Shown here: piece by piece, positions 8,123-16,550 of the stretch | How positions within the stretch are numbered: the stretch's first letter is position 1 | Layout of the letters: each line of letters starts with the position of its first letter | NCBI GenBank assembly: GCA_023666705.1 | Contig: JAMPBO010000002.1 | Location: 148,565-212,564 of the forward strand | Source of the DNA: Bacteroides sp. | GTDB lineage: Bacteria; Bacillota; Clostridia; Lachnospirales; Lachnospiraceae | Length of the DNA: 64,000 nt | Direction of reading: 5' to 3' | Notes under the pieces: generated by a model | The model's input: only the letters and a program-made list of their open reading frames with translations | Databases searched by the model: none | What the model was told of the DNA's origin: nothing | Made by a program: the position numbers and the translations under genes

Positions 8123-9826
8123 ATGGATAACGGGTGTGCGGAATATGTTTATTCAGAGGACTATATTTCGTTTCTGGTCAGGTATGACAATGATATTCAG
8201 GGTGTGTATGAAAATTTTGAGCCGGATTGTGTTACCATCATCAATAACCAATTTTTGGTTGTATACAAAAAACGGACATATGAGGATGAGGGAGATATTT
8301 TTAAATATGGATATCAGGTATTGCCAAAATGTTATGGGCTGATGGATGAGGATGTGGTGCGGGTTACAGGTGCGGAGCGGCTTCGTAGTTTTCCGGGGCT
8401 TGGACTTAATGGAACCGGCGTGCTTATCGGTTTTGTGGATACGGGTATAGATATAGGTACACCGATATTCCGGAGAACGGATGGGACTACAAGAATAGCG
8501 GCGATTTGGGACCAAAATGAAGCGGTCTATGGCATGAGCGAGGCATTTTCGGGCTATGGGGCAGTCTTTACAAGAACGCAGATTAATGATGCTCTGCAGA
8601 CAGAAAATCCGTATGAACAAATTCCTTCCATTGATGAGGACGGACACGGAACATTTATGGCTTCTGTAGCTGCAGGAAACGACGGCATGGCACCAGACTC
8701 GGAAATTATAATGGTGAAGCTTCGTCAGGTGAAGGATACACTCCGCAAGGTTAATCTGATTCCTGAGGACGTCAAGTGTTTTAGCGAGGATGATGTGATG
8801 CTGGGTGTTAAATTCCTTATGAGGCAGGCGGCAGAGCTTGGGCGTCCCATTGTGATTTGTATGGGAATTGGGACGAATCAAGGTGATCATGCAGGAAATA
8901 CCTATTTGGAGATGTATTTGAATTCTTTTATCGGGCTTCGGGGTGCAGCTATTATAGCGGCGGCAGGAAATGAGACAGGGTATGGCACCCACTATGAGGA
9001 AATGACCATAGAGGAGAGTTACCGGAATGTGGAGATAGCGGTAGGCAGTAACGATAAGGGCTTTGTTTTGGAGCTTTGGGGGAAATCACCAGGTTTTTTG
9101 GATATCGAGATTGTATCACCTACGGGGGAAGTCTTTTCGAATATACCGGTTACAAGGTCAGGCGAGGCATCCAGAACATTTTTGTATGAGGGAACTACGG
9201 TGGATGTGCAGACCTTATCAGCAGGGAGAGAGACGGGGGATCCTTGTGTTTTTATGCGGTTTATGGATCCGACGGAGGGTATATGGGTTATAAGGATAAG
9301 CGGACAGGGTTCAACAGGTGAAAATGGATTTAATATGTGGCTTCCAATACATAATTTTTTAAATTCGGATACAAGATTTGCAATACCCGAACCGAATATA
9401 ACAATTTGTGCACCAGGAAATACGCAAGGAGTAATCACGGCAGCGGGATATGATTATAACACCAATGCCATATATGTAAATTCAAGCCGCGGATACACGA
9501 GAAACGGCAGGATAAAGCCGGATATGGCTGCACCTGCAGTGGATATTGAAGGAGTATTTGCAGGGAGGGGCACAGGCAGTACCCAAACTGTACTTTACAC
9601 CAGAAGAAGCGGAACAAGCATTGCGTCCGCAGTTGTGGCAGGAGGCTCTGCGTTGATTATACAGTGGGGCGTTGTGAACGGAAACAGTCCACTGATGACC
9701 AGCTCCAACGTAAAGCAAATGTTAATACGTGGTGCAAATAGGGTAAATCCGTTAAGTTACCCAAACAGAATCTGGGGTTATGGCGTGTTGGATTTGTTCG
9801 GTGCATTTGAAGCATTGAGAGATTGA
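8123..9826 (+). CDS. Subtilisin-like serine protease, Csp family
   Basis: A 567-residue S8 peptidase with the complete triad: Asp106 in FVDTGID, His175 in DGHGTFMAS, Ser499 in SGTSIASAVVAG. It has the long insert between His and Ser (about residues 300-430, a beta-rich jelly-roll-like domain) and lacks a secretion signal, as in clostridial CspABC proteases. In Clostridium, Csp enzymes activate the germination cortex hydrolase SleC; many Lachnospiraceae have additional paralogues of unknown role. Its position behind three glycosyltransferases does not suggest a spore role, so function is open. Confidence 0.9.
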   Translation: MDNGCAEYVYSEDYISFLVRYDNDIQGVYENFEPDCVTIINNQFLVVYKKRTYEDEGDIFKYGYQVLPKCYGLMDEDVVRVTGAERLRSFPGLGLNGTGVLIGFVDTGIDIGTPIFRRTDGTTRIAAIWDQNEAVYGMSEAFSGYGAVFTRTQINDALQTENPYEQIPSIDEDGHGTFMASVAAGNDGMAPDSEIIMVKLRQVKDTLRKVNLIPEDVKCFSEDDVMLGVKFLMRQAAELGRPIVICMGIGTNQGDHAGNTYLEMYLNSFIGLRGAAIIAAAGNETGYGTHYEEMTIEESYRNVEIAVGSNDKGFVLELWGKSPGFLDIEIVSPTGEVFSNIPVTRSGEASRTFLYEGTTVDVQTLSAGRETGDPCVFMRFMDPTEGIWVIRISGQGSTGENGFNMWLPIHNFLNSDTRFAIPEPNITICAPGNTQGVITAAGYDYNTNAIYVNSSRGYTRNGRIKPDMAAPAVDIEGVFAGRGTGSTQTVLYTRRSGTSIASAVVAGGSALIIQWGVVNGNSPLMTSSNVKQMLIRGANRVNPLSYPNRIWGYGVLDLFGAFEALRD

Positions 9827-9925
9827 TTTTTTTCTTGATATATCTACGGTTATCAAGTATAGTTATATTAGGTAATTCTGAAAAAATGTAACAGGTTTCT
9901 ATTAGAGACAAGGTGGTAAGGACTT

Positions 9926-11329
9926 ATGGAGAACGACTGGGTTGTACTGAAAATTGATGATGAACGTATGATCGTATCCTTAACGGTTCAACAGCCGGAA
10001 GGGGCGGAGCAGTCATGCCCTCCTGACGGGTTTATAGAAGGCTACTTAAAGGAGCACGGCGTTACTGCAGGACTTGACAAAGAGGCGATTGCAATGTTAT
10101 ATCAGCCTGAAAACTATGGACAAGATATTGTGGTGGCAAAGGGAAAGGAGCCGGTCAATGGCCGTGACGGCTTTTTTGAATATACGATGGCATTGGAGGA
10201 TGACAGGGCAAAGCCGGTAGTCAAGGAGGATGGTTCTGTCGATTACGTAAATTCTTTAAAGCTTGCCATGATAAACAAAGGTGATTTATTTGCCGTTTAT
10301 ATTCCACCTACGCCGGGGGAATATGGGTATACGGTCTGTGCGGAAATGCTTCCGCCTGTAAAGGGAAAGGATTTACGCAAGCTGAGAGGAAAGGGCTTTT
10401 ATGTAAATGAGGAAGGAACCGAGTACAGGGCGGCACTTGATGGACGCATACGGAGAAATGACGACCAAATTATAATTGAAAGTGTATATGAGGTGCGTGG
10501 AGACCTTGATATCCAGCAGGGAAACATCAAATTTAACGGTGATGTTGAGGTAAAGGGCGATGTGAGGAGCGGTCTTACCATAGAGACGGATGGAAACATA
10601 TACATTCATGGACATGTGGGTGGCTGTCGTTTGATTGCAGGCGGAACCATAACAATCCGAAAAGGAATTCAGGGTAAAAATAAATGCACAATGGTTTCCA
10701 AGGGGGATGTTGCATGCAGCTTTATGGAACGCTGTATTGTCAGTACAGGAGGGGATCTTTATGCAAATTACATATTGGACAGTGATGTTGCGGTAAGAGG
10801 AAAAATTTATGCAAATTCCAGACAGGGCATTATCATTGGCGGAAATGTTTCCGCCATGCAGGGAATTATCGTAAAAGAAGTTGGAAATACACTTGGAACT
10901 GCCACTACCCTGCAGTCAGGTGTTTCCCAGGACCACGTGAGAGACGCCATAATATACGAGGATCAGCTTAAGAAGCTCTCAAAGGATATTGAGCTGCTTG
11001 ACAGAAACTTAAAAAAATTTGATGCAATACCGGGAAATATGCGGACAAAGGAAAATGAGGAGCTGCGGATGCGGATACTTCGGGCAAAGGTAATCGTAAG
11101 TACAGACTATAAAAAGCTGGAGAGTATGCTTGATGCATTGAAGGAGGAGATGGAAACAGCACGGCAGCAGGCGGTTATCAAGATAACAGGTTACGCCTAT
11201 AACGGAACCAAAATTGTTATGGGGCAGGATATTTTTCCGCTTATGGATGATGTGCGGGATGTAGAATTCCGCTACGAAGATAACAAGGTAGTACAGGCGG
11301 CAGGCGTATACAGAAGTGGAGATTATTAA
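9926..11329 (+). CDS. FapA-like protein (DUF342)
   Basis: A 467-residue DUF342/FapA protein. The N-terminal alpha/beta domain (about 1-190) is followed by a right-handed beta-helix rich in glycine turns (VRGDLDIQQGNIKFNGDVEV through GKIYANSRQGIIIGG) and a C-terminal coiled coil (about 335-425). FapA proteins are widespread and often sit with flagellar or cell-surface genes; the molecular function is not established. Spacing of 99 bp from the protease leaves room for a separate promoter. Confidence 0.85.
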   Translation: MENDWVVLKIDDERMIVSLTVQQPEGAEQSCPPDGFIEGYLKEHGVTAGLDKEAIAMLYQPENYGQDIVVAKGKEPVNGRDGFFEYTMALEDDRAKPVVKEDGSVDYVNSLKLAMINKGDLFAVYIPPTPGEYGYTVCAEMLPPVKGKDLRKLRGKGFYVNEEGTEYRAALDGRIRRNDDQIIIESVYEVRGDLDIQQGNIKFNGDVEVKGDVRSGLTIETDGNIYIHGHVGGCRLIAGGTITIRKGIQGKNKCTMVSKGDVACSFMERCIVSTGGDLYANYILDSDVAVRGKIYANSRQGIIIGGNVSAMQGIIVKEVGNTLGTATTLQSGVSQDHVRDAIIYEDQLKKLSKDIELLDRNLKKFDAIPGNMRTKENEELRMRILRAKVIVSTDYKKLESMLDALKEEMETARQQAVIKITGYAYNGTKIVMGQDIFPLMDDVRDVEFRYEDNKVVQAAGVYRSGDY

Positions 11330-11336
11330 AGAAAAT

Positions 11337-11370
11337 AAAAAAGACATCCCTTTTGAGAGATGCCTTTTTT
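11337..11370 (+). terminator. Intrinsic terminator after fapA
   Basis: AAAAAAGACATC pairs with GATGCCTTTTTT across a ten-base loop with one mismatch, ending in a T run directly after the fapA stop codon. Confidence 0.8.
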
Positions 11371-11390
11371 ATTTGATAGGAAAATCTTTT

Positions 11391-11461
11391 GGACTTCCTA
11401 TAGGCACGTTCCTTACGGAGCCTGTTAAGACTAGAATTTCAGTGCCGAAAGCACGTTGTTC
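11391..11461. repeat. Divergent member of a dispersed 3'-flanking repeat
   Basis: GGACTTCCTATAGGCACG ... CCGAAAGCACGTTGTTC resembles the layout of the repeats at 22216, 24459 and 46853 but is the least conserved. It lies just beyond a terminator. Confidence 0.35.
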
Positions 11462-11467
11462 CCTGAA

Positions 11468-11680
11468 TTAAACTGCAACTACGTTGACAGCACGTGACTT
11501 TGTGGCATCCTTTGGATCTGCCTCAGTATCAAATGAAACCTTCTGACCCTCGTTTAAGGTTTTAAATCCATCAACTTGAATGGCTGAGAAATGCACGAAT
11601 ACATCATCACCTGTTGCATCATTTGTAATAAATCCGTAACCCTTCTCAGAATTAAACCATTTTACTGTACCATTATTCAT
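11468..11680 (-). CDS. cspA: Cold-shock protein (CspA family)
   Basis: A 70-residue single OB-fold protein with both nucleic-acid motifs, [12 protein letters not shown] (RNP1) and VFVHFSAI (RNP2). It binds single-stranded RNA or DNA as an RNA chaperone. An untranslated leader of about 110 nt follows from the minus-strand promoter at 11797-11825, in keeping with cold-regulated csp leaders. RBS AGGAGG precedes the ATG. Confidence 0.97.
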   Translation of the reverse strand: MNNGTVKWFNSEKGYGFITNDATGDDVFVHFSAIQVDGFKTLNEGQKVSFDTEADPKDATKSRAVNVVAV

Positions 11681-11796
11681 TGTGGTACCTCCTAAATATT
11701 TATTGTACCAAAATTAAAAAGTCTCACACTATCTGCACATCACCGAATACCATAACATGCATCATGTGAGAACTAGAAAGTATTGAATACGTAAAG

Positions 11797-11825
11797 AGTG
11801 TAACATAAATACGCAATTGTGTCAA
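11797..11825 (-). promoter_or_regulatory. Promoter of the cold-shock gene
   Basis: Read on the minus strand: TTGACA (11825-11820), 17 bp, TACACT (11802-11797). It predicts a leader of about 110 nt before the cspA ATG. Confidence 0.65.
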
Positions 11826-11881
11826 CAAAATTTATCAGACGAATTATCTACTATTTTTTAAAAATAAAAATAACATTAAAA

Positions 11882-11962
11882 TTGACACATAATAAGAAAA
11901 ATAATATACTTAATCTTGTGAAGAAGACAAAGGCGTTTTGCAATAAGCAAGGCGCCTTTTTT
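11882..11962 (+). promoter_or_regulatory. Consensus promoter with immediate terminator, leader of the pucR-type gene
   Basis: TTGACA (11882-11887), 17 bp, TATACT (11905-11910) is a near-perfect sigma-A promoter. About 15 bases after the expected start an intrinsic terminator forms: AAGGCG/CGCCTT with inner TTGC/GCAA and six T (11930-11962). The regulator gene begins 76 bases later. Either this is an attenuated leader or a very short RNA is made. The mechanism is inferred. Confidence 0.6.
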
Positions 11963-12038
11963 GTTTAACAACAAACGAACTGGAGTGTCGGAACACTTGA
12001 TGCTTTTTGGTGGAATACATTGATAGGAGGTAATATAT

Positions 12039-13235
12039 ATGGTGACTTGCAGAGATGTTTTGAATCTTAAATTAGATGGTATGGAGCTTATAGCGGGTGA
12101 AGCGGGATTGGATAAAATGGTATCATGGACATACCTGGTTCAGACAAGACCATATTCCGACCATATGAATCAGGGGAATTTTGCATTGATTGTAGTGGAT
12201 TATGTGCGCTTTGATTTTGATGAGGTAGGACGCAGCATGGAGGAATTATATGAACTGGGTATTTCAGGATTGGCAATTTCAGTGGCGGAAGACAAGGAAG
12301 CAATTCCAAAAAAAATAATACAAAGGGCAGAAGAATTGAAGCTGCCATTGTTTTATGTCCGTTGGGAAGGTGCACCCTTTGTTGATATCTCACAAAGCAT
12401 AGGCACGCTCATTCTTGAGACGAATGTGCAAAATAAGAGGACTGGTGACTACCTCTATAACTTATTATTTGGTTACGAAATTAACAAAAACTATGTAGAA
12501 AAAATATCAGGACAATTTGGATTGGATTTCACCAAGCCATACAGAGTTGGGGTTATTGTAGTGGACAGAAAATATGGGATTAATCTTGAACAGGATGAAC
12601 ACACATATGAGCATTATGCGGATTGTCTTAACAGGGAGGTAATAAACATGAAAGGAAAACCAATGTTTATGCGTTTTTTGAATAAGTTTGTCCTGTTATT
12701 TGAAGCAAAGAAAAACAAGGAAATAGAAAGGGAAGTGGAGGAAGTGCTACGTGCACTGGATGATAATCCACGCTTTGGAGGTAATATTAAATCTACATGT
12801 ATACTTGGAAAAGCGTATAATAATCCAAGAGATTTTTCAAAGAGCTATCAGGAAGCAAAAAGCCTGATTCCCAAGAAGGATTTGTTACCACATGCCAAGA
12901 ATAAGAAAGTTATCAGTATAAGCTCAATGGGAATTTATAAATATTTATTTGATGGTAACAACCATGAGGAAATATTGGAATATTGCAATGATAAGCTGAG
13001 GAAGCTGGAGGAGTATGACCATGCAAATGGTACTTTTTTATGTGAAACGCTTGTATCCTTTTATATGAATGGATTTAGCATGGTGAGGACGGCAGAAGCA
13101 TTATATATTCACCGTAATTCGTTGCAGTATAGGTTGAAAAAAATAGAAGAATTACTGGGGATTGAATTAGATGATTCTGTTGAATATCTTGATTTGATTA
13201 ATTGTATTTTTGTAAAAAAATGGATATTTTCATAA
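12039..13235 (+). CDS. PucR-type transcriptional activator
   Basis: A 398-residue protein: an N-terminal PucR purine-catabolism-like domain (MVTCRDVLNLKLDGMELIAG through about residue 125), a central GGDEF-related domain (about 170-280), and a C-terminal helix-turn-helix with the family signature LCETLVSFYMNGFSMVRTAEALYIHRNSLQYRLKKIE. PucR-type proteins usually activate nearby catabolic genes in response to a metabolite. The next operon begins about 170 bp downstream with a palindrome beside its promoter, the likely target. RBS AGGAGG before ATG 12039. Confidence 0.93.
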   Translation: MVTCRDVLNLKLDGMELIAGEAGLDKMVSWTYLVQTRPYSDHMNQGNFALIVVDYVRFDFDEVGRSMEELYELGISGLAISVAEDKEAIPKKIIQRAEELKLPLFYVRWEGAPFVDISQSIGTLILETNVQNKRTGDYLYNLLFGYEINKNYVEKISGQFGLDFTKPYRVGVIVVDRKYGINLEQDEHTYEHYADCLNREVINMKGKPMFMRFLNKFVLLFEAKKNKEIEREVEEVLRALDDNPRFGGNIKSTCILGKAYNNPRDFSKSYQEAKSLIPKKDLLPHAKNKKVISISSMGIYKYLFDGNNHEEILEYCNDKLRKLEEYDHANGTFLCETLVSFYMNGFSMVRTAEALYIHRNSLQYRLKKIEELLGIELDDSVEYLDLINCIFVKKWIFS

Positions 13236-13242
13236 TATGACT

Positions 13243-13307
13243 GTGCAAAACACAAAATATAATTGTGCGTTTTGCACGTTGAAAAATAATATAGAAATCC
13301 CTACAAT
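13243..13307 (+). promoter_or_regulatory. Palindromic activator site abutting a sigma-A promoter
   Basis: GTGCAAAAC (13243-13251) and GTTTTGCAC (13269-13277) form a perfect 9-bp inverted repeat with a 17-bp spacer. One base later comes TTGAAA (13279-13284), 17 bp, TACAAT (13302-13307). The palindrome centre is about 54 bp upstream of the expected start, where an activator that touches RNA polymerase would bind. The PucR-type protein encoded just upstream is the obvious candidate; this is inference. Confidence 0.65.
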
Positions 13308-13322
13308 ACGTGTTGTTGGCAA

Positions 13323-13362
13323 GGGTGCCGGGTAAATTTTTAAAATTATCCGACACCCTTTT
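13323..13362 (+). terminator. Terminator-like hairpin in the leader of the importer operon
   Basis: GGGTGCCGGGTAA pairs with TTATCCGACACCC (two mismatched positions), followed by TTTT. It lies between the promoter at 13279-13307 and the first gene, so readthrough must occur for expression; attenuation is possible. Confidence 0.7.
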
Positions 13363-13404
13363 AAATTTTACGATTGGATGTACGACAATCAGAAGGAGGA
13401 CATT

Positions 13405-14274
13405 ATGAAAAAAGGGCGATTCATTAAAGCTGTATTGGCAGTGCTCATGGTAGCGGTAATGCTTACAGGCTGCAGCTCATCTAAGAAAGATGCAGATACG
13501 GACAAAAAGGTTTTAAAAGTAGGTATGGAATGTGCGTATGCACCATTCAACTGGACACAGGATACTGATACAACACCAGATGGCAGTAAAGCCGTACCGA
13601 TTTATGATTCAAGCTATTACACATATGGTTATGATGTGGCAATTGCACAGAAATTAGCTGAACAGATGGGAATGGAGCTTGAAATACATAAGGTAGAGTG
13701 GTCATCGATTGGAATTTCAATGGATGCAGGCGACTATGATTGTATTATTGCAGGCATGGGCTGTACGGCTGAAAGACAGATGGCATATGCATTTACAACA
13801 CCTTATTATTACAGGGATAATTGCATTGTGGTAAAGAAAGGCGGTCCTTACGAAAATGTAAAAAAATTGTCTGACCTTGCGGGAACGGGATGTAAGGTAA
13901 CGACGCAGTTAGGAACAGGCTGGGTACCGCTTCTTGACCAGGTTGAGGGTGCAGTAATAGGAACAAATTACGAAACCACATCAGAATGTTTTATGGCAAT
14001 TTCTAATGGAGTTGCGGATGTGTGTATTGTAGATCTTCCTACGGCACAGTCGGCATTATTGACAAATGATGATTTGGCAATCATTACCTTTGATGAGAGT
14101 GATACATTTACCGGTGATGATGAAATGGTCAATATATGTATTGCAACAAGAAAGGATGACACTGAGCTTCACGATAAAATTCAGGAGGCACTTGATGCAA
14201 TTGGTTGGAATGATAAGGAAAAAATGGATGAACTTATGAGCCATGTTATTATACAGCAGCCTGCAGCAAACTGA
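13405..14274 (+). CDS. Amino-acid ABC transporter substrate-binding lipoprotein
   Basis: About 289 residues with a lipoprotein signal (basic MKKGRFIKA, hydrophobic core, lipobox MLTGC) and a periplasmic-binding-protein type 2 fold of the polar amino acid family: ECAYAPFNW, YGYDVAIAQKLAEQMG, AGMGCTAERQMAYAFTTPYY, and VCIVDLPTA. The Arg in TAER and the Asp in IVDL are the usual carboxylate and amino contacts. ATG 13405 is used because AAGGAGGA lies five bases upstream; ATG 13378 is in frame but lacks one. Ligand likely the amino compound processed by the downstream aminotransferase. Confidence 0.9.
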   Translation: MKKGRFIKAVLAVLMVAVMLTGCSSSKKDADTDKKVLKVGMECAYAPFNWTQDTDTTPDGSKAVPIYDSSYYTYGYDVAIAQKLAEQMGMELEIHKVEWSSIGISMDAGDYDCIIAGMGCTAERQMAYAFTTPYYYRDNCIVVKKGGPYENVKKLSDLAGTGCKVTTQLGTGWVPLLDQVEGAVIGTNYETTSECFMAISNGVADVCIVDLPTAQSALLTNDDLAIITFDESDTFTGDDEMVNICIATRKDDTELHDKIQEALDAIGWNDKEKMDELMSHVIIQQPAAN

Positions 14275-14313
14275 TAATAAGGCGGGCTATAAAAGAGATA
14301 CGAGGTGAGGAAT

Positions 14314-15084
14314 ATGGGAGTTATTTTGTCGTCGGTTGATAATCCGGGTAATTCTTTTGAGTGGATGATTTTTCTGGCAAAAAAATATATGAGTATGTTT
14401 TTAGAAGGAACATGGCTTACATTGTATATTGCGGTAATTGGCACACTGTTAGGGTTTTTATTGGGATATGTGATTGGAATTATACAGGATGCCAAAATCA
14501 GGCGGGGTGATATGGCAGTCAAAAAGTTTTTCTTAAACTTACTTAAGCTTGTATCAGCCGTTTATGTTGAAATATTCCGTGATACACCAATGATTGTTCA
14601 GGCAATGGTAGTTTATTATGGAATACGGCAGCTCGGTGTTGATATGACTCCCGTATTTGCCGGTATCATGGTAACGGTGCTTAACACAGGCGCTTATATG
14701 GCAGAAACTGTCAGAGGCGGTATCGGTTCAATTGAAATAGGGCAGAGGGAAGGTGCATGGGCACTTGGCATGTCACCGATGAAGACCATGTTATATATCG
14801 TTCTTCCACAGGCATTTAAGAATATTGTCCCGGAAATGGCGAATACATTTTTGACAAATTTAAAGATGACGTCGGTGTTGAATGTTATTGCGGTACAGGA
14901 GCTTTTCATGGCTGCAAAAACCGCAGGAGGAAACTATTATAAATATTTTGAAGCTTATATGGTAATTGCGGTTATATATTTTGTGTTGTGCTTTGTATTT
15001 AATAAAATATTTATACTAATGGAAAAGAAACTTGCAGGCAAATCAGATTATGCACTTGCTGTCGAATACATGGATAATCAGTAG
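14314..15084 (+). CDS. Amino-acid ABC transporter permease (HisM/GlnP type)
   Basis: About 256 residues with several membrane spans, the [13 protein letters not shown] start of the transport domain, [20 protein letters not shown], and the coupling-helix EAA motif [31 protein letters not shown]. This is the polar-amino-acid permease family. The start follows AGGTGAGG; GTG 14305 overlaps that site. It acts with the adjacent binding protein and ATPase. Confidence 0.93.
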   Translation: MGVILSSVDNPGNSFEWMIFLAKKYMSMFLEGTWLTLYIAVIGTLLGFLLGYVIGIIQDAKIRRGDMAVKKFFLNLLKLVSAVYVEIFRDTPMIVQAMVVYYGIRQLGVDMTPVFAGIMVTVLNTGAYMAETVRGGIGSIEIGQREGAWALGMSPMKTMLYIVLPQAFKNIVPEMANTFLTNLKMTSVLNVIAVQELFMAAKTAGGNYYKYFEAYMVIAVIYFVLCFVFNKIFILMEKKLAGKSDYALAVEYMDNQ

Positions 15085-15094
15085 GAGGAATTGT

Positions 15095-15835
15095 ATGAGT
15101 GAAGCAATTATTTCGATACAGAATTTAAGTAAATCATTTGGGGAACATGAGGTACTGAGAAAAATAGATATTGATGTGAAGGCAGGAGAAATAATATGTA
15201 TTGTAGGTTCCTCCGGTTCAGGGAAATCAACCCTTCTTAGATGTATTAATAAGCTGGAAAAGCAGACTTCAGGGAAGATTATGTATCATGGTAAGGAAAT
15301 TCGGGATGTGCAAAGAGAAATTAATGAGTATAGGTCAAAGGTAGGAATGGTATTCCAGTCATTTAATTTATTTAATAACATGACTGTATTGGAAAATTGC
15401 TGCCTCTGCACAAGAAAGGTGCTCCACCTGTCAAAGGAAGATGCCTTTGACAGGGCAATTTCACATTTAAAGGCAGTTGGAATGGCTATGTATATCCATG
15501 CAAAACCAGCACAACTGTCCGGTGGACAGAAACAGAGAGTTGCTATTGCCAGATCCCTTTGCATGAATCCTGAGGTACTCTTGTTTGATGAACCTACATC
15601 TGCACTTGATCCGGAAATGGTCGGAGAGGTCTTGGGCGTAATGAAGAAACTTGCAACAACTGGTTTGACAATGATGATTGTAACCCATGAAATGGCATTT
15701 GCGAGAGATGTGTCCACAAGGACAATTTTTATGGATAGAGGCTATGTGGCTGAAGATGCGGCACCATCCGAGCTGTTTAGCAATCCTAAAAATCCCCGTA
15801 CCAGAGAGTTTCTTAGCAGATATCTGGCAGGATAA
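15095..15835 (+). CDS. Amino-acid ABC transporter ATPase (GlnQ type)
   Basis: A 246-residue ATPase with Walker [13 protein letters not shown]-loop MVFQSFNLF, signature [15 protein letters not shown], Walker [16 protein letters not shown] and switch His in [11 protein letters not shown] 15095 follows TAGGAGGAATTGT; the longer frame from 15032 overlaps the permease and lacks a ribosome site. It energises the importer encoded by the two preceding genes. Confidence 0.96.
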   Translation: MSEAIISIQNLSKSFGEHEVLRKIDIDVKAGEIICIVGSSGSGKSTLLRCINKLEKQTSGKIMYHGKEIRDVQREINEYRSKVGMVFQSFNLFNNMTVLENCCLCTRKVLHLSKEDAFDRAISHLKAVGMAMYIHAKPAQLSGGQKQRVAIARSLCMNPEVLLFDEPTSALDPEMVGEVLGVMKKLATTGLTMMIVTHEMAFARDVSTRTIFMDRGYVAEDAAPSELFSNPKNPRTREFLSRYLAG

Positions 15836-15882
15836 AGGGAAAGCTGTTTAGGGCTTGTGTTCAAGATGGGAGGAATAATAGT

Positions 15883-16539
15883 ATGAAAACATATGTTGTC
15901 ACTTTTGCAAGAGGGTTTGGTTCCGGTGGGAAAGAAATAGCATCAACTTTGGCGAAAAGACTTGGAATTCACTGTTATGAGAACAGAATTTTGACTCTTG
16001 CCAGTCAAATGAGCGGACTTGATGAAAAATTATTTCAGGAGGTTAATGAGAAAATAAGAAATAATGGTGGATTTTCTAATTTTATGCGGGGACTTCCAAA
16101 GTCAAGAAATTATATTGCCAGAAATGAAAAATTTGTATCGGATGATAAATTGTTCGAATATCAGAGCAAAATAATAAGAAATCTGGCAGAACAGGAATCC
16201 TGTGTGATTGTAGGAAAATGTGCAGATTATATACTTAGGGATAAACAAAACGTAGTGAGTGTATATATAGAAGCACCAAGAGCTTTTTGTGTGGAGCGTA
16301 CCGTGGAGCACATGAAGGTGACAGAAGAAGTTGCTAACGCAACAATTACGCAGACAGATAAATTTAGGGCAAATTATTATCAGTATTATACACATGGAAA
16401 TTATTGGACGAATCCTGTCAATTATGATATGACGCTGAATAGTGAAAAGGTTGGAATTAATAACTGCGTAAAGGTTATTGAACAATACCTGATTATAAAA
16501 GGCTTCATAACAGCAGATATGATTAAGGAGACAGAGTAG
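15883..16539 (+). CDS. Cytidylate-kinase-like protein
   Basis: A 218-residue P-loop protein of the cytidylate-kinase-like family. The P-loop-like segment is FARGFGSGGKEIASTLAKRLG at residues 8-28, with GGK in place of GKS, followed by CYENRILTLAS and IVGKCADYIL. True Cmk has GPAGSGKS. These proteins are common in Firmicutes near transport or sensing genes, and their substrate is unknown. Here it lies 48 bp after the ATPase and 11 bp before the aminotransferase, so it belongs to the operon, perhaps as a nucleotide-dependent accessory. Confidence 0.82.
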   Translation: MKTYVVTFARGFGSGGKEIASTLAKRLGIHCYENRILTLASQMSGLDEKLFQEVNEKIRNNGGFSNFMRGLPKSRNYIARNEKFVSDDKLFEYQSKIIRNLAEQESCVIVGKCADYILRDKQNVVSVYIEAPRAFCVERTVEHMKVTEEVANATITQTDKFRANYYQYYTHGNYWTNPVNYDMTLNSEKVGINNCVKVIEQYLIIKGFITADMIKETE

Positions 16540-16550
16540 GAGGAAAAATT

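Noticed and set aside
8153..8992. 279-codon minus-strand ORF
   Set aside because: Antisense to the subtilase with its complete catalytic triad; no family features.
15883..16539. Housekeeping cytidylate kinase
   Set aside because: The P-loop and length match the kinase-like family rather than Cmk, and it sits in a transport-catabolic operon.
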